DNA from: Larus michahellis
Taxonomy: Eukaryota > Chordata > Aves > Charadriiformes > Laridae
DNA length: 64,000 nucleotides
NCBI RefSeq assembly: GCF_964199755.1
Contig: NC_133896.1
Coordinates: 70,900,642-70,964,641 of the forward strand
Direction: 5' to 3'
The position numbers and the translations under genes are program-made. How positions within the stretch are numbered: position 1 is the stretch's first letter; each line of letters begins with the position of its first letter. The notes below the pieces were generated by a model. It worked only from the letters and a program-made list of their open reading frames with translations, had not been told where the DNA came from and ran no database searches. This document shows positions 37,201 to 50,013 of the stretch, in pieces.

Positions 37201-38499
37201 CAGGCAATGAAGTAGGAAAAACAGACCATAATGAACTCTGAAATTGATTGTAGAGCCAGTCACTACTAAAGCTTAGGGTTGCAAATGACACCTAACCTAT
37301 TTCTACTGTGATGGCAAATGCTTTTTTAGTGGTCATTGATGTTTGTTCAGTCTTCAGGGTGATGAAAGTCCTACTGAGAGTTCTCAAATAAGTTACAGGG
37401 AGATAAACTAGTGTTTGAATTTACAGCATTTTAATCATTCTGCAATAAAATGCTGGCATGTATGGTCTTATCTCAAGTAAACGTGTGAGATACGTTGATC
37501 TGTAATGGAAGTAAGGTCTTTCTGCATGGTACTTAAGATGTTAGTGTTGAGCTATAATGTCTATAATGCCCCTCTGTTTGGGGCCCTTCAAGTTTAATGT
37601 CAGCTCTTTCAATAATCAGGAGAGGCTTGAGGTTGCTTCGATCATTTTAGAGATGAAGAAAGACTCCAGTTGAGCATGTTCCTTGTCACCTGCAATTCTC
37701 CCAACTCTCAAAATCACATCTCCTGCATTTTTTGATTGTAGATATGTTCTGCAAAATCTGTGTGTTTGAACAGTACATATGAGGCAGAGGATGGATTATT
37801 TGTATAATATTTGTCTGTGAGTTATATGGCACCTTTTACTAGTATCTTTTAGATGAGGTTTTATTGGATCACAACATAAATAAGCAATTACTAAACTCCT
37901 AGTTTCTGCTACATTAGTACTGTAAAGTTCAGAGCGCTTTCAAGCTGAAGTTGTGTTATGTCCAATATGTATTAGAGGAATAAAGTAAAAAAATTAAATA
38001 TTCAACATCTATTCATAACTTCCTATTCTACAGGAGATGTTTAGTCTCCAAATACAATGTGCTGAATGTATCAGAATCTAAACATTGCAGGAAACTACAG
38101 AGCTGTTTCTGGCTCTGTGTTTGCTGTGGTTTTGATTCAGGAAGACACTCAAGAGAAGATTCAATGTTCATCTTAAGACGATAGAAGATAGTTTGCATCC
38201 AACTCTCCCCCGATTCCTTCCTGTGGACTCTTGTGACTTCTGTAGCATTAAATCTTACGGACTTATGGCCCCTTGATTGAATGGATCAGCTTACTGATCT
38301 ATATAACAATAAATTTAAAAAAATGATACTGCATTTGGTTTTATCTTGGATCAATTAACTGACTTGACTCAATACTGGATCACAAACAGTGGTATAGAGA
38401 AGGATGTGGGGAGCGTGTAGCCATGAGCAAGATGAAGAGCATGCCTGCTACTTTCAGAAGTAGCCTGCAGTTGAAACAGCTTGAGCAGCATTGGGCAAA
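31229..38499. other. Intergenic, upstream of RERGL
   Basis: AT-rich with one MIR-like remnant near 31.4 kb. No PIK3C2G-like coding segment was noticed on the plus strand. Confidence 0.55.
31345..31450 (+). repeat. MIR-like SINE remnant
   Basis: CTCTTACAACACACCTCTAA, then a GATAATGCAGATATGGAAGG-like segment and AAGGCACAAAGGGCTAA, matches the order of the MIR 3' half. Low similarity. Confidence 0.4.
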
Positions 38500-39840
38500 T
38501 ATTAGCTAAACAAGTCCATGGGACCAACTGGTCTGAATCCCAGGATGCTGAGGCAGCTCTCTATCTTCTTTGAAAGGTCATGGAGATTGGCATGTCTTTG
38601 ATGACTGGAAAAGGGTAAATCTTGCACCCATCTTTGAGAAAAACACAGAAAGGACAATCTAAGGAACTGCAGGTCAGTCAACCTCACTTTGGTTCTTGGG
38701 AAAATCTTGGAGAGAGTCCACTTGGAAGTTTCTTCTGGGTTCAGGAAAGAGAGGAAGGCAATGAGGAACAGTCAGCATGGATATCAAAGGTATACCATGA
38801 CTTACCACAAGTAATTCACATCTGATCAGCCTGACTGCCTTCTATTATAAAATGCCTAGATATGTGAATAAGGGGAGAGCAGTTGATGTCATTGCCTCAA
38901 CTATTGCAAGGTCTTCAATGCTGTCTCCCATGGCATTCTTCCATCCATACTGGGACATGATGGTCTGGATGGGTGGGCAACCAGATGGGTAAAAATCCAA
39001 AAGATGGTGGGGCTGAGAAGGTAGTGGTTAATAATTATGATCTGCCTGGATGCCAGTAACAAACAGAGTCCCACAGAGGGTTGAGTTGAGACCTGTCCAT
39101 GACCTGGAGGAGGTTACAGCTTGCACTTTTGTATAATTTTCAGATGACACTAAATTGGATGTACCAGTTGATACACTCGAGTGCAAAGCTACCACTAAGG
39201 GGGACCCAGACAGGCTGGAGGAGCAGGCTGATAAGAACCTCATGAAATTCAGCAGGGCCGAAGGCAGAGCGCTGCCCCGGGGAGGACGATCCCCAGCAGC
39301 CACACGGGCCAGGGCCTGCCTGCCTGGGGAGCAGCTCTGCCAAAAGTCCCCGGGGCCTGGGGTTGGCAGCTGGGCACCAGCCAGCGCTGCCCCGGCAGCA
39401 GAGATGGCCAGCGGCCTCCCAGGCCATACCAATGGGGACACAGCCAGTAGATCACGGGAAGGGAGGGATCATCCCCTCTGCTCAGCACGTGTTGGACCAT
39501 GCCTAGAAAACTGCATTTGTTTTTGCACCCCTCTCCTCATGCAAGAATGGTGACTAACTGGAACAAGTTCAGCAGAAGACCACCAAGATGGCAAGGGGCC
39601 TGGAGCACTTGCCCTATGAGGAGAGGGACCTAATAGCCAGCCAGCAGCTCTGAGTAGCTTATCAAGAAGTTGAAGCCAGGCTCTTCACAGTGGTGCATGG
39701 TGGGAGAACAAGAAGCAACAGACTCGAAAAAGGAGAGTTTCAGATTGGATATAAGGAAAATCTTTCCTGCCATGAGGACAGTCAGGCAGTGTAATGGATT
39801 GTCCATCCTCATAGACAAGATGATGAAGTATAGACTTGAT
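38500..39840 (+). mobile_element. CR1 LINE, copy 1 of a tandem pair
   Basis: Sense-oriented diverged CR1 from within the reverse transcriptase region (GGATGCTGAGGCAGCTCTC near 38540) through a TTTCAGATGACACTAAATTGG stretch at 39137 (the RT active-site region) to the 3' part (GGAAAATCTTTCCTGCCATG near 39755). The frame is broken repeatedly. It lacks a clean terminal repeat because copy 2 follows directly. The 39260-39460 part is very GC-rich. Confidence 0.85.
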
Positions 39841-40640
39841 AAATGGCCTGTGAGGTGAACTGAAAACTGGCTGAACTTTTGGGCTCAAAGTGTCACAAAG
39901 CCCAGCAGAAGTCCAGTCACTAGTGGTGTGCCCCAGTGGTAAATAATTAAGTCAATATTGTTTAATATCTTCATTAACAACCTGGATGATGGGACAGTGT
40001 ATTGCTGTATCCTCAGCAAGTTTGCAGATGGTACAAAACTGGGACAAGTAGTTGATACACAACACAGTTGTGCTGCTATTCAGAGGGGCCTGGACAGGCT
40101 GGAGAAATGGGCCAGCAGGAATCTTATGAATCATAGAATCATATAAGTTCAACAAAGGGACAAGCCAAGTCCTGCATCTGCAGCAAAACATACCCGTGCA
40201 CCAGTATAGACTGGCAGATGGCCAGCTGCAAAGCCACACTACAGGAAAGGTGCTGGGGTCCTGGTGGACAACAAGTTGAACATGAACCAGCAACGTGTCC
40301 AACAGCATCCTGGGTTGCATTAGGAAGAGATCTTATCATCACCGGATGGGAGGGTGTAAAAAAGATGGAACCAGACTATTGTCAGCGGCATACAGCGATG
40401 GGAAAAAAGGCAATGGTCACAAACTGAAGTACAGGAAATTCAATTTAAACATAAGAAAAAACTTTTTTACTATGCGAGTGATTGAATTCTGGATCAGGTT
40501 GCCCAAAAAGGTTGTGGAGTCTCCATCCTTCGAGTCCCAAGTAACCTGCTCTAGCTGACATCGCTTTGTGCAGGGGAGTTGGACTGGACAATCTCCAAAT
40601 GTTCCTTCCAACTATTCCTAGGATTTCCTGGGAACTATCA
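39841..40640 (+). mobile_element. CR1 LINE, copy 2 of a tandem pair
   Basis: A second sense CR1 that restarts upstream of the RT active-site region already present in copy 1. It encodes NIFINNLDDG and FADGTKLGQVVDT (family FADDTKLG, with the second Asp lost), then LDRLEKWASRNLM. It runs to the 3' tail with GGAGTTGGACTGGACAATCT near 40575. A short insert with CATAGAATCATA sits at about 40131-40146. Confidence 0.87.
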
Positions 40641-42125
40641 GTTTCTTCAGCTATTCTATAGTTCTAATGGATTTGTGTTTCAAAAAAGTATTTTGATAGA
40701 TTAAAGATGACAGATGCAAATGAAGTGCTCTGTTACTTATGGTACATGATCTCAGGTGACCTGGTTGGTTTTAAATTTGAGACTGCTTTTAGAAATTTAT
40801 TTTTTCAGTGTAACGCTATGTCAGTGTATAGGACTGTAACATGTAATAAGAGAGCTTCCTGCCCTTTAGATCTAAACTGCAAAAAAAAATAATGTAATGA
40901 ATTGGACCACAGGATGGCTAGTTTCATCTCTTTTTTCATGTAATATCATGATACCTGAAATTCTAAAACTGCAAGACTGTCCAAAGAGAAATGTTAATAT
41001 TTGCATTAGTAGCAATATCCAGTTTTGTAGAAACATTTTTTTTATGGTAAACTTAGTTGAATGTCCTTTTTAGTTCATTCCCATTGCAATTATGATTGAG
41101 ACACAAAAATCATCTTTAAAAGACCTTGGCAGTTCTTTAAGGTACTGTTATTGCAAGATGCAATTCACATGAAAAGGTTCTGAGCATTCCAAAACCTATC
41201 AGCCAGAATACTCAAGTCATAATGTAGCTATGTGATTTTGCTTACACTCTCTAATAGGCTTGTGTGCCTTTAAAATAGTCCCAGAAAATTTGCAAGTAGA
41301 GTATAATTAGAGTTATTTATTAGTGTATTGTAGTGTGTCATTCTAGCTGGAACACTCCAGAGGCTCTCAGTAGAATTGCCCTCGGAAAACTAGCAGTTAA
41401 TACCCCGAGTATTTTTTTTAATAAGCCTTCTGACACTAAAGCCTCCAATTTGGTTTAAATTTTTATGGTCTGTTTTCTTAATTAAATGCATCACATTTTC
41501 ATTTGATGCTACTTAATGTTTTACTAAATATAGTTTCATGAGAATAAGATGCTTATAGTCTAAGATAAAGGTTCAGACATACAGGTCTACTGCAGATAAA
41601 AAAAGGTAACGAGTAGCTATTTTGGTTATGTTTTTTATATAGATAAAAACTCAGATTCTGAGGTGATTTTTATGATCCAAATTACTATTAATAATTATAT
41701 TGTTTATGTACCTTTTGAATTTTTCTCTGTTTGGGCAATGGAAATTGTTACAGTTTAGTATGGCCAGCTTTACTTTCAAGTTCTCACTAGGGATTTTGTT
41801 TTGCTTGGTGCGGTAGAGAATGCAAGCATTTCTGGGCTAGAGTTACTAATTTAGGCAATTACTGCCATTGGAATTAAAACAAAAGCCATGGAATATTTTT
41901 CTTGGTCTGAAATTTAGTAGGAGCTGGTCTGACTCAAAACTGACTTGATAGTGCCATGTTAAAAGTGTATCTTGTTGCTAAGATCTGAAAAGGACTTATT
42001 TTCATTAAAACTTACTGAGTTGTAATGTACTGAAAAACATTTTTCTTTTTTTTTTTATAGCATAGGAGATGTATCTTTCTGGCTTAGAAATGAAAGTGGA
42101 AAACACAGCATGTTCACGGAAAGCT

Positions 42126-42172
42126 TTTGGGTTTGGGTTGTGGTTTTGTGGGTTTTTTTTGTTTTTTTTTCT
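42126..42172 (+). repeat. T/G-rich low-complexity tract
   Basis: GGGTTTGGGTTGTGG followed by long T runs broken by single G. One of several similar tracts in the right half of the window. Confidence 0.8.
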
Positions 42173-43981
42173 TGAGGGCAAGGTGTAAATTTATTACTGA
42201 ACTGTTCTTTGGACTTTATTTGACTGTGAGAAGTTCTTGCACATAGACTCTCATGAGAAATTTATAAATTATTTTATTCTCGTGCATATACTGAGGATAA
42301 TAGTAGTAAAAAAAACAATCAAAGGTAGCTGTAGGATTGTGGAATTCAGGAATAGAAACAAGCCCCAGGTATATACCACTACAGAACATATTGTAGAGAT
42401 GCTAATGGGGCTTACGACTGTGAGGAAAAAATACCTCAGGATTTAACATCTGAATTTTGAATTGTTATAGATGCTTCGTGTGCCCACAGCTGTTGACTCT
42501 GCTGCTGAAAGAAGCAGGAGGGAAAAGAAGAATAGAAACACATTCATCAGCAGGTATCTGTATCATGTAAATACCCAGTTACAGCCAGTTTGTTTCATAC
42601 TTAATTTGATGGGTTTTATAATTAGCTCAGGTTCTATATGAATCTTTAATTAGTGTATAGAAAACTGTAACTGCTCAGAACCGTTGATATAGTGATGACA
42701 GCTCAGTGTGTGGGGTGGGAAGAATCTCTTTGTTTCTGATAGAGCTAGACAATTTGAAAAAGATGTACTAAAAGGCAGAAACCAAACAGACTGTCACTGA
42801 ATGGATTTGCAAGAGCAGAGAAACCAAACAGGTGAAAAGACATCCATTTTAGCACATTATGCTGGGGACAACTTTTTGTGGTAGAACATTGCACTGAAGG
42901 TAATGAAATAAGAATTAATTACGGCTTTGCTTGTCTTTTTGTTCTCTTTCCCTTTTGAGGCCTGTTGGTGTCTAAGAATAGCAGAGTTTCAGTGGTCCTG
43001 TAACTTGATGATTTGCATTACAATGTTGCTGCTCAATTTAAAGGGCTCAAGTGTTTTCAATGTAACTGGGGGGCAGGGGGGAATAGTCTTGAGTTTGGCA
43101 AGCAAAGAGCATTGTGACTGTGTCAGCTAACTTCGAGGGTGGTGAGGAGTAGACTCACAGATGGCACGTCCTAATACGTTTGCAGTTGAACGTTCATTTT
43201 AATTTGAGCATCCTGGTAAACCAACAATGATGTTGCCAGCAATTATCAAGTCAGGAGGAAAAACAAGACCACTCCCTTGCAATTTATTGCTTATTGTGCA
43301 TCACAACTAGGAAAAGCGGATTTTCAGCCAAAAGGACCATGGAGCATCTAGGAAATTAATTAGGTTTAGAAATGGTTGATGCAACATTATCTGTGAGATA
43401 GAAAAAGTACAGCACTGTCTTTTCCATACACTTACTTCTGCAAGTTTCTTTATTTTCACAGAGTAACCTAAATAACTGATCTTTCCAGTTTTACATATCC
43501 AATTTTTTTTCTTAAAGGAAATACTGATAACTCATTTTGGTTCACATGGAAACAGCCAAGCTCCCTGCAGCCCATATATCATGACCTAAATGTGTCAGGA
43601 GTTGTAATACTACTACCTCACCTTTTAGAGGGCAGACAGAGTGGTGTTTTGTGATTACTTCACAAGAATGATATGAAAGGGGCTTTCACTGCTCCATTGC
43701 TGAACAGGAATGGCTGTGTTGGGAGTGTGACTCTGTTCCAGACTGGCCTCAGCAATGTCTTCTGCATCGCTCCTCCCACAGCCTTGGATTCTTATTGCCC
43801 AGAACCTGCAGGTCAGTATAGACCCATCACAGCTTCTAAAATGCAGCTTTAGTCTGGGGGCTCTGCTTGCCTGATAGATATGGTTAAGAATCAGAGATTT
43901 TGTGCCTTATTACAAAATTTATGTTCAGATTCCACCTGAGATAGAGTAGGTTTTGCTTTCTATCATATCTTTGGCTTGGTT

Positions 43982-44032
43982 TATTAAAAAAAACCAAACA
44001 AACAAACAACAAACCAACAACCAAAACATAAA
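43982..44032 (+). repeat. A/C-rich low-complexity tract
   Basis: A run of AAAC-type units (ACAAACAAACAAC, ACCAACAACC). Similar tracts lie at 8388-8418 and 58801-58850. No gene. Confidence 0.8.
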
Positions 44033-44194
44033 CCTTACGTTTGGTGAACAGAAAACAAATGGATGTAGGTCTCTAGTGATCCAAGTTGGGTCAACAGGGA
44101 TATTTTCTGCCTGTCTAAATCATACTGAGATTTTTATGATCATTTTGTGTGTCATAGGATGATCATTTATAGGATAAGTGCTATCAAGAGCCTC

Positions 44195-44265
44195 ATCTTG
44201 TTCCTGTTGAAGTCAATGGGTGTTTTTGCTATTGCTTTTCAACAGTAGTAGGATTGATGACTGAA
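44195..44265 (+). repeat. Old sauropsid interspersed repeat remnant
   Basis: TGTTGAAGTCAATGGGTGTT followed by GCTATTGCTTTTCAAC matches the widespread 'gaagtcaatgggagttttgccattgacttcaa' repeat string. Short. Confidence 0.4.
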
Positions 44266-47200
44266 ATTGAGCAGCTGCTGAAAGGTTAGTTTTAAAGTAG
44301 AATTGTGGTCAGAAAAGCAACGTGACCCTGTCAAGCTGACATGCTGGGAGCACTACATTTATTTTTTCTCAGTGACTTCCAGACCAAATCTGCTCAGTTT
44401 ACAAGTCAAACATTTTTTATTGACTTCCAGAACTGCAAAGTCAGCCTCAGCCTGAAAAATCAAAACTGTTACTTCTGCTTCAGTCCACAGAAGATTCTGC
44501 ATTTAGAACTTGTTGACATGTCCCCAATGCATGGTTGAATTCAGCCTGCCTTTCTATGTCTGTCCTAGCTCTGGAGGGTGAAAGCTGCCATAGTATAAAT
44601 TTATTTGTTAGGAGAGTACATAGATATGGCTTGCAGAGACAAGCAGATATACTGGGGAAGCAAGGGCCATATTTGTATCTTCCTTCTAGTTCCACTTACA
44701 CTTTAATCCTTAACTTCTGCTATGATAACGCTTTATTGTTTTCAGATTGCTTTAGTCTGGGACTACAGAGTCTAAACTGTGTTTATTGTAAAATATATTT
44801 TACAAAAGTGCTTAAGTTTTATGACAAAAGTAATGATTTCGAGATCAGTTTAAGACTTCAGAAACTACACCTGAAAGAGGTGACTCCTCCCAGGTCATGC
44901 AATTCCTCATTTACTCTCACGGGTTCACCGAGTTACACAGGGATATGAATTGGAGAACTAATTCAGTTTATTATTTAAAAGCTCTTAACATTATATAATC
45001 ACAGGAGGGGCTCCAGCAGATGCTGGCCTGTCATATCTGTGCCTTAATCTGACCCTGACCTCAGAATCTTGATGTGACTCCTCAGGCAGCACATACATCA
45101 TCTGATCTTAAACAGCTCATTTGATTAATATACTGTAGTTAAAATGTATGCTCAGTGCTAAAGTTAAAGCCAAAGCTCTTCCCTTCCATCACAAGTGCAC
45201 CAAGGTCAACCACATTCATTTAAAGCTTCACAGTGATTAAGACAGTCCAGAGCAGAACGTCATCTTTCTAGTAAAGGGATAAACCATGACTATTGTTTAA
45301 GAGTTAAAGAAGTGAAGCAGCTTTCACTCCTGTGTTTTGCAATGCCCTTGGGCTGTTCTCTAAGTTCCTCTGGATCTTTATTTTGTTGGTTGTCACAAAG
45401 AATAGTAGTCATTCCAGTGCCTGAATACGTGTGTGCACGCTTGTTTATGATGAAGTGCATATGACAGATGCACATTTTTAAGACGTGCTAATTTCTACCG
45501 TGCTTTATACCACACATACTGTGTTGACTAATGCTTCGTGGAACCTAAGTTTGCTGTCTGAAACTATAGCTATTTTTAAGGGCAGCCAAGTATTAATGAT
45601 TCTTCTGAAGTGTGAGCATATGCTAATTGAATTCCTTGGATGCTACAAAAACTTGTCAGATTTTTACTGTGGGAGACTTTTTTCATGCTTTCTCTAGGTT
45701 TGTTTGTGGTTTTGTTGTTTTTTTTTTAACTCCTCAAATTCACCACCAAAAGTATTGGTGAAGGCTTTCATCTCTAGAGGTTTTCCGTGCTTCTGTGGAT
45801 TGCAAACTGTTTAGTGAGTTTGTTAATCTACTGCAGGTGAGACTTTTTTTTTCAAATGAGAGTGTGGCTAGATAGGGGAGGAGCTACCTGTTGATCTTGT
45901 TCTGTGTCCTTGGTCGCTGGTAAGCCTTTGAAGGGCAGGGGAAGATTGCTCCTCCCCAGAGAATGACTGAGCATGCACAGGTGGGAGAAGTTTGTGTGAG
46001 AGGCTGGGTGGTATGAAGAATGGGGTAGAGGAAGTAAGAAGCCGGTAGAAGGCTGGAGTGTAAGAAGTAGAAGAGGAGCGGAGAGATTACCTGCAAGGGG
46101 GCTGAAAACATGTTTTGGAGGTGGTGGAAAGAAAGAAAGGCTTTCTTGAAGATCTGGAGACTTGTTCCAGCCAGCAGTAGCTGAATGAGAAAGAAAGACT
46201 GTTGGAAAAGTTCCAGCCTTCCAGAACACCACCCTCGGGGTGCAGGTTGGTTTCAAACCCCTTGGTTTAGTGTCTTACCTTGCAGGTGTGAATCTTTTCT
46301 TTTTGAGGCTTGGTGGGGTTTTTTTTTGTTTACTATTTTGGGTACCCTCAGAAGCTAGTGTCAGAAATTGGAAGTGTTTAGTATCTGTTGCGTGCTCTAA
46401 AAGAAGTTAGGTGATTTGATCTTAACTTCTCAAGTTGGTATGGTAAGGTATAGTCACATGTTCACATGGTGGAATCCTGCTTTCCCTTTGTGTTGAGTCA
46501 TGTAGTCTTTTCAGGAACAGTGATGTCTTTCCAGTTACATAAAAAAGCCTGGCTGCAAACAGTAGAAAAACCAGTCTGTGCATGCATACAGATCAATGAA
46601 TCAAATCCATTGATCCACTGTGTTCTACGCTATTGTTTTGCTGTGTGTGCAGAGCTCAGATCTGTAGTACAAACAGTGAAGTGTGTTTTCTGGAAGTAGC
46701 TATGGCTTTAAAAAAAAAAGTAAAAACAAAACAAAGAAATAACCCAACAGAAACAACGAAATCCTTTAAAATCCCTTCCCCTCCCCTCCCTCATTTGGGA
46801 AAACAAACAAAGCCACTAGAGTGTATGGAAGTACTCAAGTTAATGACATATTAACCTCAGCTCTGTTTCCTATGCTCGTGCAATAATAGAACATCCAAGG
46901 GTTACTCTCTTTGGTAAAAGAATCCCTAAATCTTTCAGACAACAGCGAGCTTATGGTTTAGAGAGCCTCATAACGGAAAGTTTTTGTGCTTAAGCTTATT
47001 GACTCAGATTTTTTTACTTCTTCAAAGAAAGATAATGCATAGTTAGTTGTATGTAGGTGAAGATATTAATCTGGAGGTGTGTTGTACAAAATTTATATAT
47101 GTCCTGTATACTGTTAACAGAAGTGGATGAGCTGTATGAAGCTGTTTTACAAGATCGGAAAATTTTATGCATTAAGTTGTTCTGCAAAAGGCCTTGTTTT

Positions 47201-47540
47201 AGCAGTTTGTAATGACTCATCCCGTTACATGTGCCATTAATCCAGTGATGTTTGCCAAGTTCTTACGAATAGGTACAATGAGGACAATATGGTCTCATGA
47301 GCTTCCTGCTGAAATTATTTGTTTATAAGCAGGGACACTACATAGGTAAAGCTGAAGTATCTCTGTAGTTTAGGAGTGAAGACAGACATCCTCAAGTCCT
47401 CTTTACACCAGAGAATTAAACCTCAGAAGTCAGTGCTATTTTGCTTTTCCATGAACGTCATCTCTCTCTTTCTCATAATATGTATGTATAGAGCTTGGAT
47501 TTGTGATTGTGGTGTTGCTGATATTAGACAGAAATGCAGA

Positions 47541-48055
47541 TAGAATCATAGAATGGTTAGAGTTGGAAGGGACCTTAAAGATCATCTAGTTCCACCCCCC
47601 TGCCATGGGCAGTGACACCTCCCACTAGACCAGGCTGCTCAAAGCCCCATCCAGCCAGGCCTTGAACACTTCTGGGGATGGGGCATCTACAGCTTCTCTG
47701 GGCAGCCTGGTCAAGTGTTTACCACCCTCAGAGTAAATAACTTCTTCCTGATATCTAATCTAAATATATCTTCTTCCAGCTTAAAATCATTACCCCTGGT
47801 CCTATTGCTACGTTCCATGATAAAGAGTCCCTCTCCACCTTTCCTGTAGGTCTCCTTTAGGTACTGGAAAGCCACTATAAGGTCTCCCCAGAGCCTTCTT
47901 TTCTCCAAGCTGAACATCTGCAACTCTTTCAGCCTGTCTTCATAGGAGAGGTCCTCCAGCCCTCTGACCATCTTTGTGGCCCTCCTCTGGACTTACTCCA
48001 ATAGGTCCATGTCCTCCTTATGTTGGGGGCTCCAGACCTGGACACTTTCTAATTT
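47541..48055 (-). mobile_element. CR1 LINE 3' end, reverse
   Basis: Starts AGAATCATAGAATGGTTAGA, the reverse of the CR1 terminus, then GGGACCTTAAAGATCATCTA. It continues to the segment with TGGACTTACTCCAATAGGTC near 47990. It is the same subfamily as the 6.7-kb copy and relatively little diverged. The minus strand has one open frame of 86 codons, but that is CR1 noncoding/3' sequence, not a gene. Confidence 0.94.
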
Positions 48056-50013
48056 GTACGTTGTAACACAAATATGCTTTTCCTATACACTAAATAAATG
48101 AGCTTACCCAATTTTTAGTTTACACCTAATTCAAGTCTTGGCTGTCTTCCAAACTCACGTGGCTACCATTCATATATTACAGTTTGAGAAAATGCGTGTG
48201 CAGGTAACTGTATGGAGTTATGTGGGGGATGAGAAACCAGGTGAGCAGGTTTGTATTACATTAGTGAAAATTGTAAAGTGAGTGCAAAAAATCAAATACT
48301 TAGGATTTAGGTCTGCTTGCATGTCGCCTGATTCACAAAACTATAAAGAATGTGTAGTTCTGCTGGGCTCCTTTTTAAGTTGTGAAAGATTACCTCTGCA
48401 AAACTGACGCTGTTTTATACAGGTGCCTAAACAATCAGGTAAAAGCTGAATTTTGCCATCCTGAGTAGAGGGGTGTTTGCTCTCTCCACATGTACCTCCT
48501 TTGGGTGTGATCTTTTGTAGTAATTCCTGCCAAAGCATTTAATACAATATGAATGAATATAAATATTTTAATGTCATGTATTATGGCTATTACGAGTACC
48601 CGTTGATGTCGCGTTTTCAATGAGTAATCTTGATGTATCAGGTGGCTGTTGGAATACTGACAGTTAAATTTCTCCAGTATTTTTTAAAGGAATGTTTTAA
48701 TATGCTTTATTTAAGCTTTTCAATTTTCAGTGATTAAAAATGTGTCCAAATGTATCAGTTTAACTTTGTTATAATGCTGTAGACTTCAGATTTTTTTTCT
48801 TTTACAATAGCTTGCACATCTCATTTCCTTACTATAAAACTCCATAAAGTGCAACTCGCCCAAAGTCAATGGTATTTTTCATCATCTTCTCCGTGGTGTT
48901 GAGTGGCCTCCGTTTCTGTGAAAATCAATTGGATTTGCAGCTGTTTAGTATCTGTTCTATGAGAGCTTTCATAACTGCAAGGTGTATAAAACCAGAAAGG
49001 GTCCTTTGGTTTGTATAGTCTAATTTATATATAGCTTATAAATCATGCTATAATACCCTCGATTTGACACTGTTTACCTGTCCCATTAGGTCCCATGACT
49101 TCTGTTAATCTTAGCTTTAGTCAAAGCTATTCATATCTTACAGAAAGGCTTTCTGCCTCAGCTTTGAGATGTCTGGAAATGGAGGTTGATTCAAGTAAAT
49201 AAGTCTCCTTTACAGTTTAAAAATAATAATAATTATGCATTTACTTCAGTCTGAATCTGACAGACTTCAGTTTCCCAGTGGTCGATTCTTATGAGGATTT
49301 TGGGTGCATCTGCATTAGCATGTCAGTTGAGATTGGGAATGTGCTTTGAAGCAGGTTTGCCGATCCTTTTTTTTTTTTTTTTTTTTATCTCCTCCTCCTA
49401 CCCTGCCCCACATCGTCTCTTCCCCCGCCACGCTGCCGTTCACATCAGAAGATGCATTCCTCCACCAGCAGATGCATTCCAGGAGCAGGAGCGCAGCTAA
49501 TGCACTCCAGCTGCAGAGAGGCATTTGGCGCTGGGAAAGCAGGCTAAGCCTGGTCTGAAATAGCTCTTCCTTTACCTCCTTTCCCCTGCAAGCCCATAAT
49601 GGGTGGGCATCAAGCCCTCAGCACCCTACAGATCCTTTCCTAGTGGGGCTGTGCTGCCTGTTAATGTAAACAAAGCCTTTGTTAAAGGTCAGCTTAGTAT
49701 ATATAGTAAATTCTGTCTGTGAAAGTATTTACGTAGTGTGTTGTAGCATGATGATGGTGATCTCGTGGATGATCTAAAAAGATTTCAAACGCTTAAGTCT
49801 TTTGCTAAAAGAGGTTTTTTCAGTTCATGGTTCTTAGCACAATTTTCTATTTCTTCAAAATTCTTTTTAAAAATCTTTAAATATCTCTTAAGATATTTTT
49901 TAAGTTTTTATATTTTTTTAATTAAGAATATTATTCTTTTTAAAGAGCACTGATCAGAATACCCTGGGGTACTAATTCAAATGTGATATGGAAGTAAAGG
50001 ATACTCAGTTAAA
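48056..50013. other. Intergenic between two CR1 copies
   Basis: AT-rich apart from a GC-richer 170 bp at 49387-49560 after the T20 tract, where ATGCATTCC is repeated. Confidence 0.6.
49367..49386 (+). repeat. Poly(T) tract (20)
   Basis: Twenty T followed by a CTCCTCCTCC stretch and a GC-richer 170 bp. It could be the tail of a minus-strand retroposed sequence, but no parent is recognised. Confidence 0.95.

Larger units (their letters stand above)
40641..47540. other. Intergenic, no gene confirmed
   Basis: AT-rich with T/G- and A/C-rich tracts. It contains one exon-like stretch at 42471-42553 (see findings) and a purine-rich segment at 45850-46210. Longer frames at 44535-44948 (+, 137 codons) and 45852-46256 (-, 134 codons) are not recognised. 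Confidence 0.55.

Noticed and set aside
39028-39553. Overlapping frames of 132-137 codons on both strands
   Set aside because: They fall in the GC-rich part of a dead CR1 and follow its base composition.
44535-44948. 137-codon plus-strand frame
   Set aside because: No family resemblance or conserved motif; amino acid pattern typical of translated AT-rich noncoding DNA.
49387-49560. Processed pseudogene after the poly(T) tract
   Set aside because: I could not identify any parent transcript; kept only as a low-interest lead.
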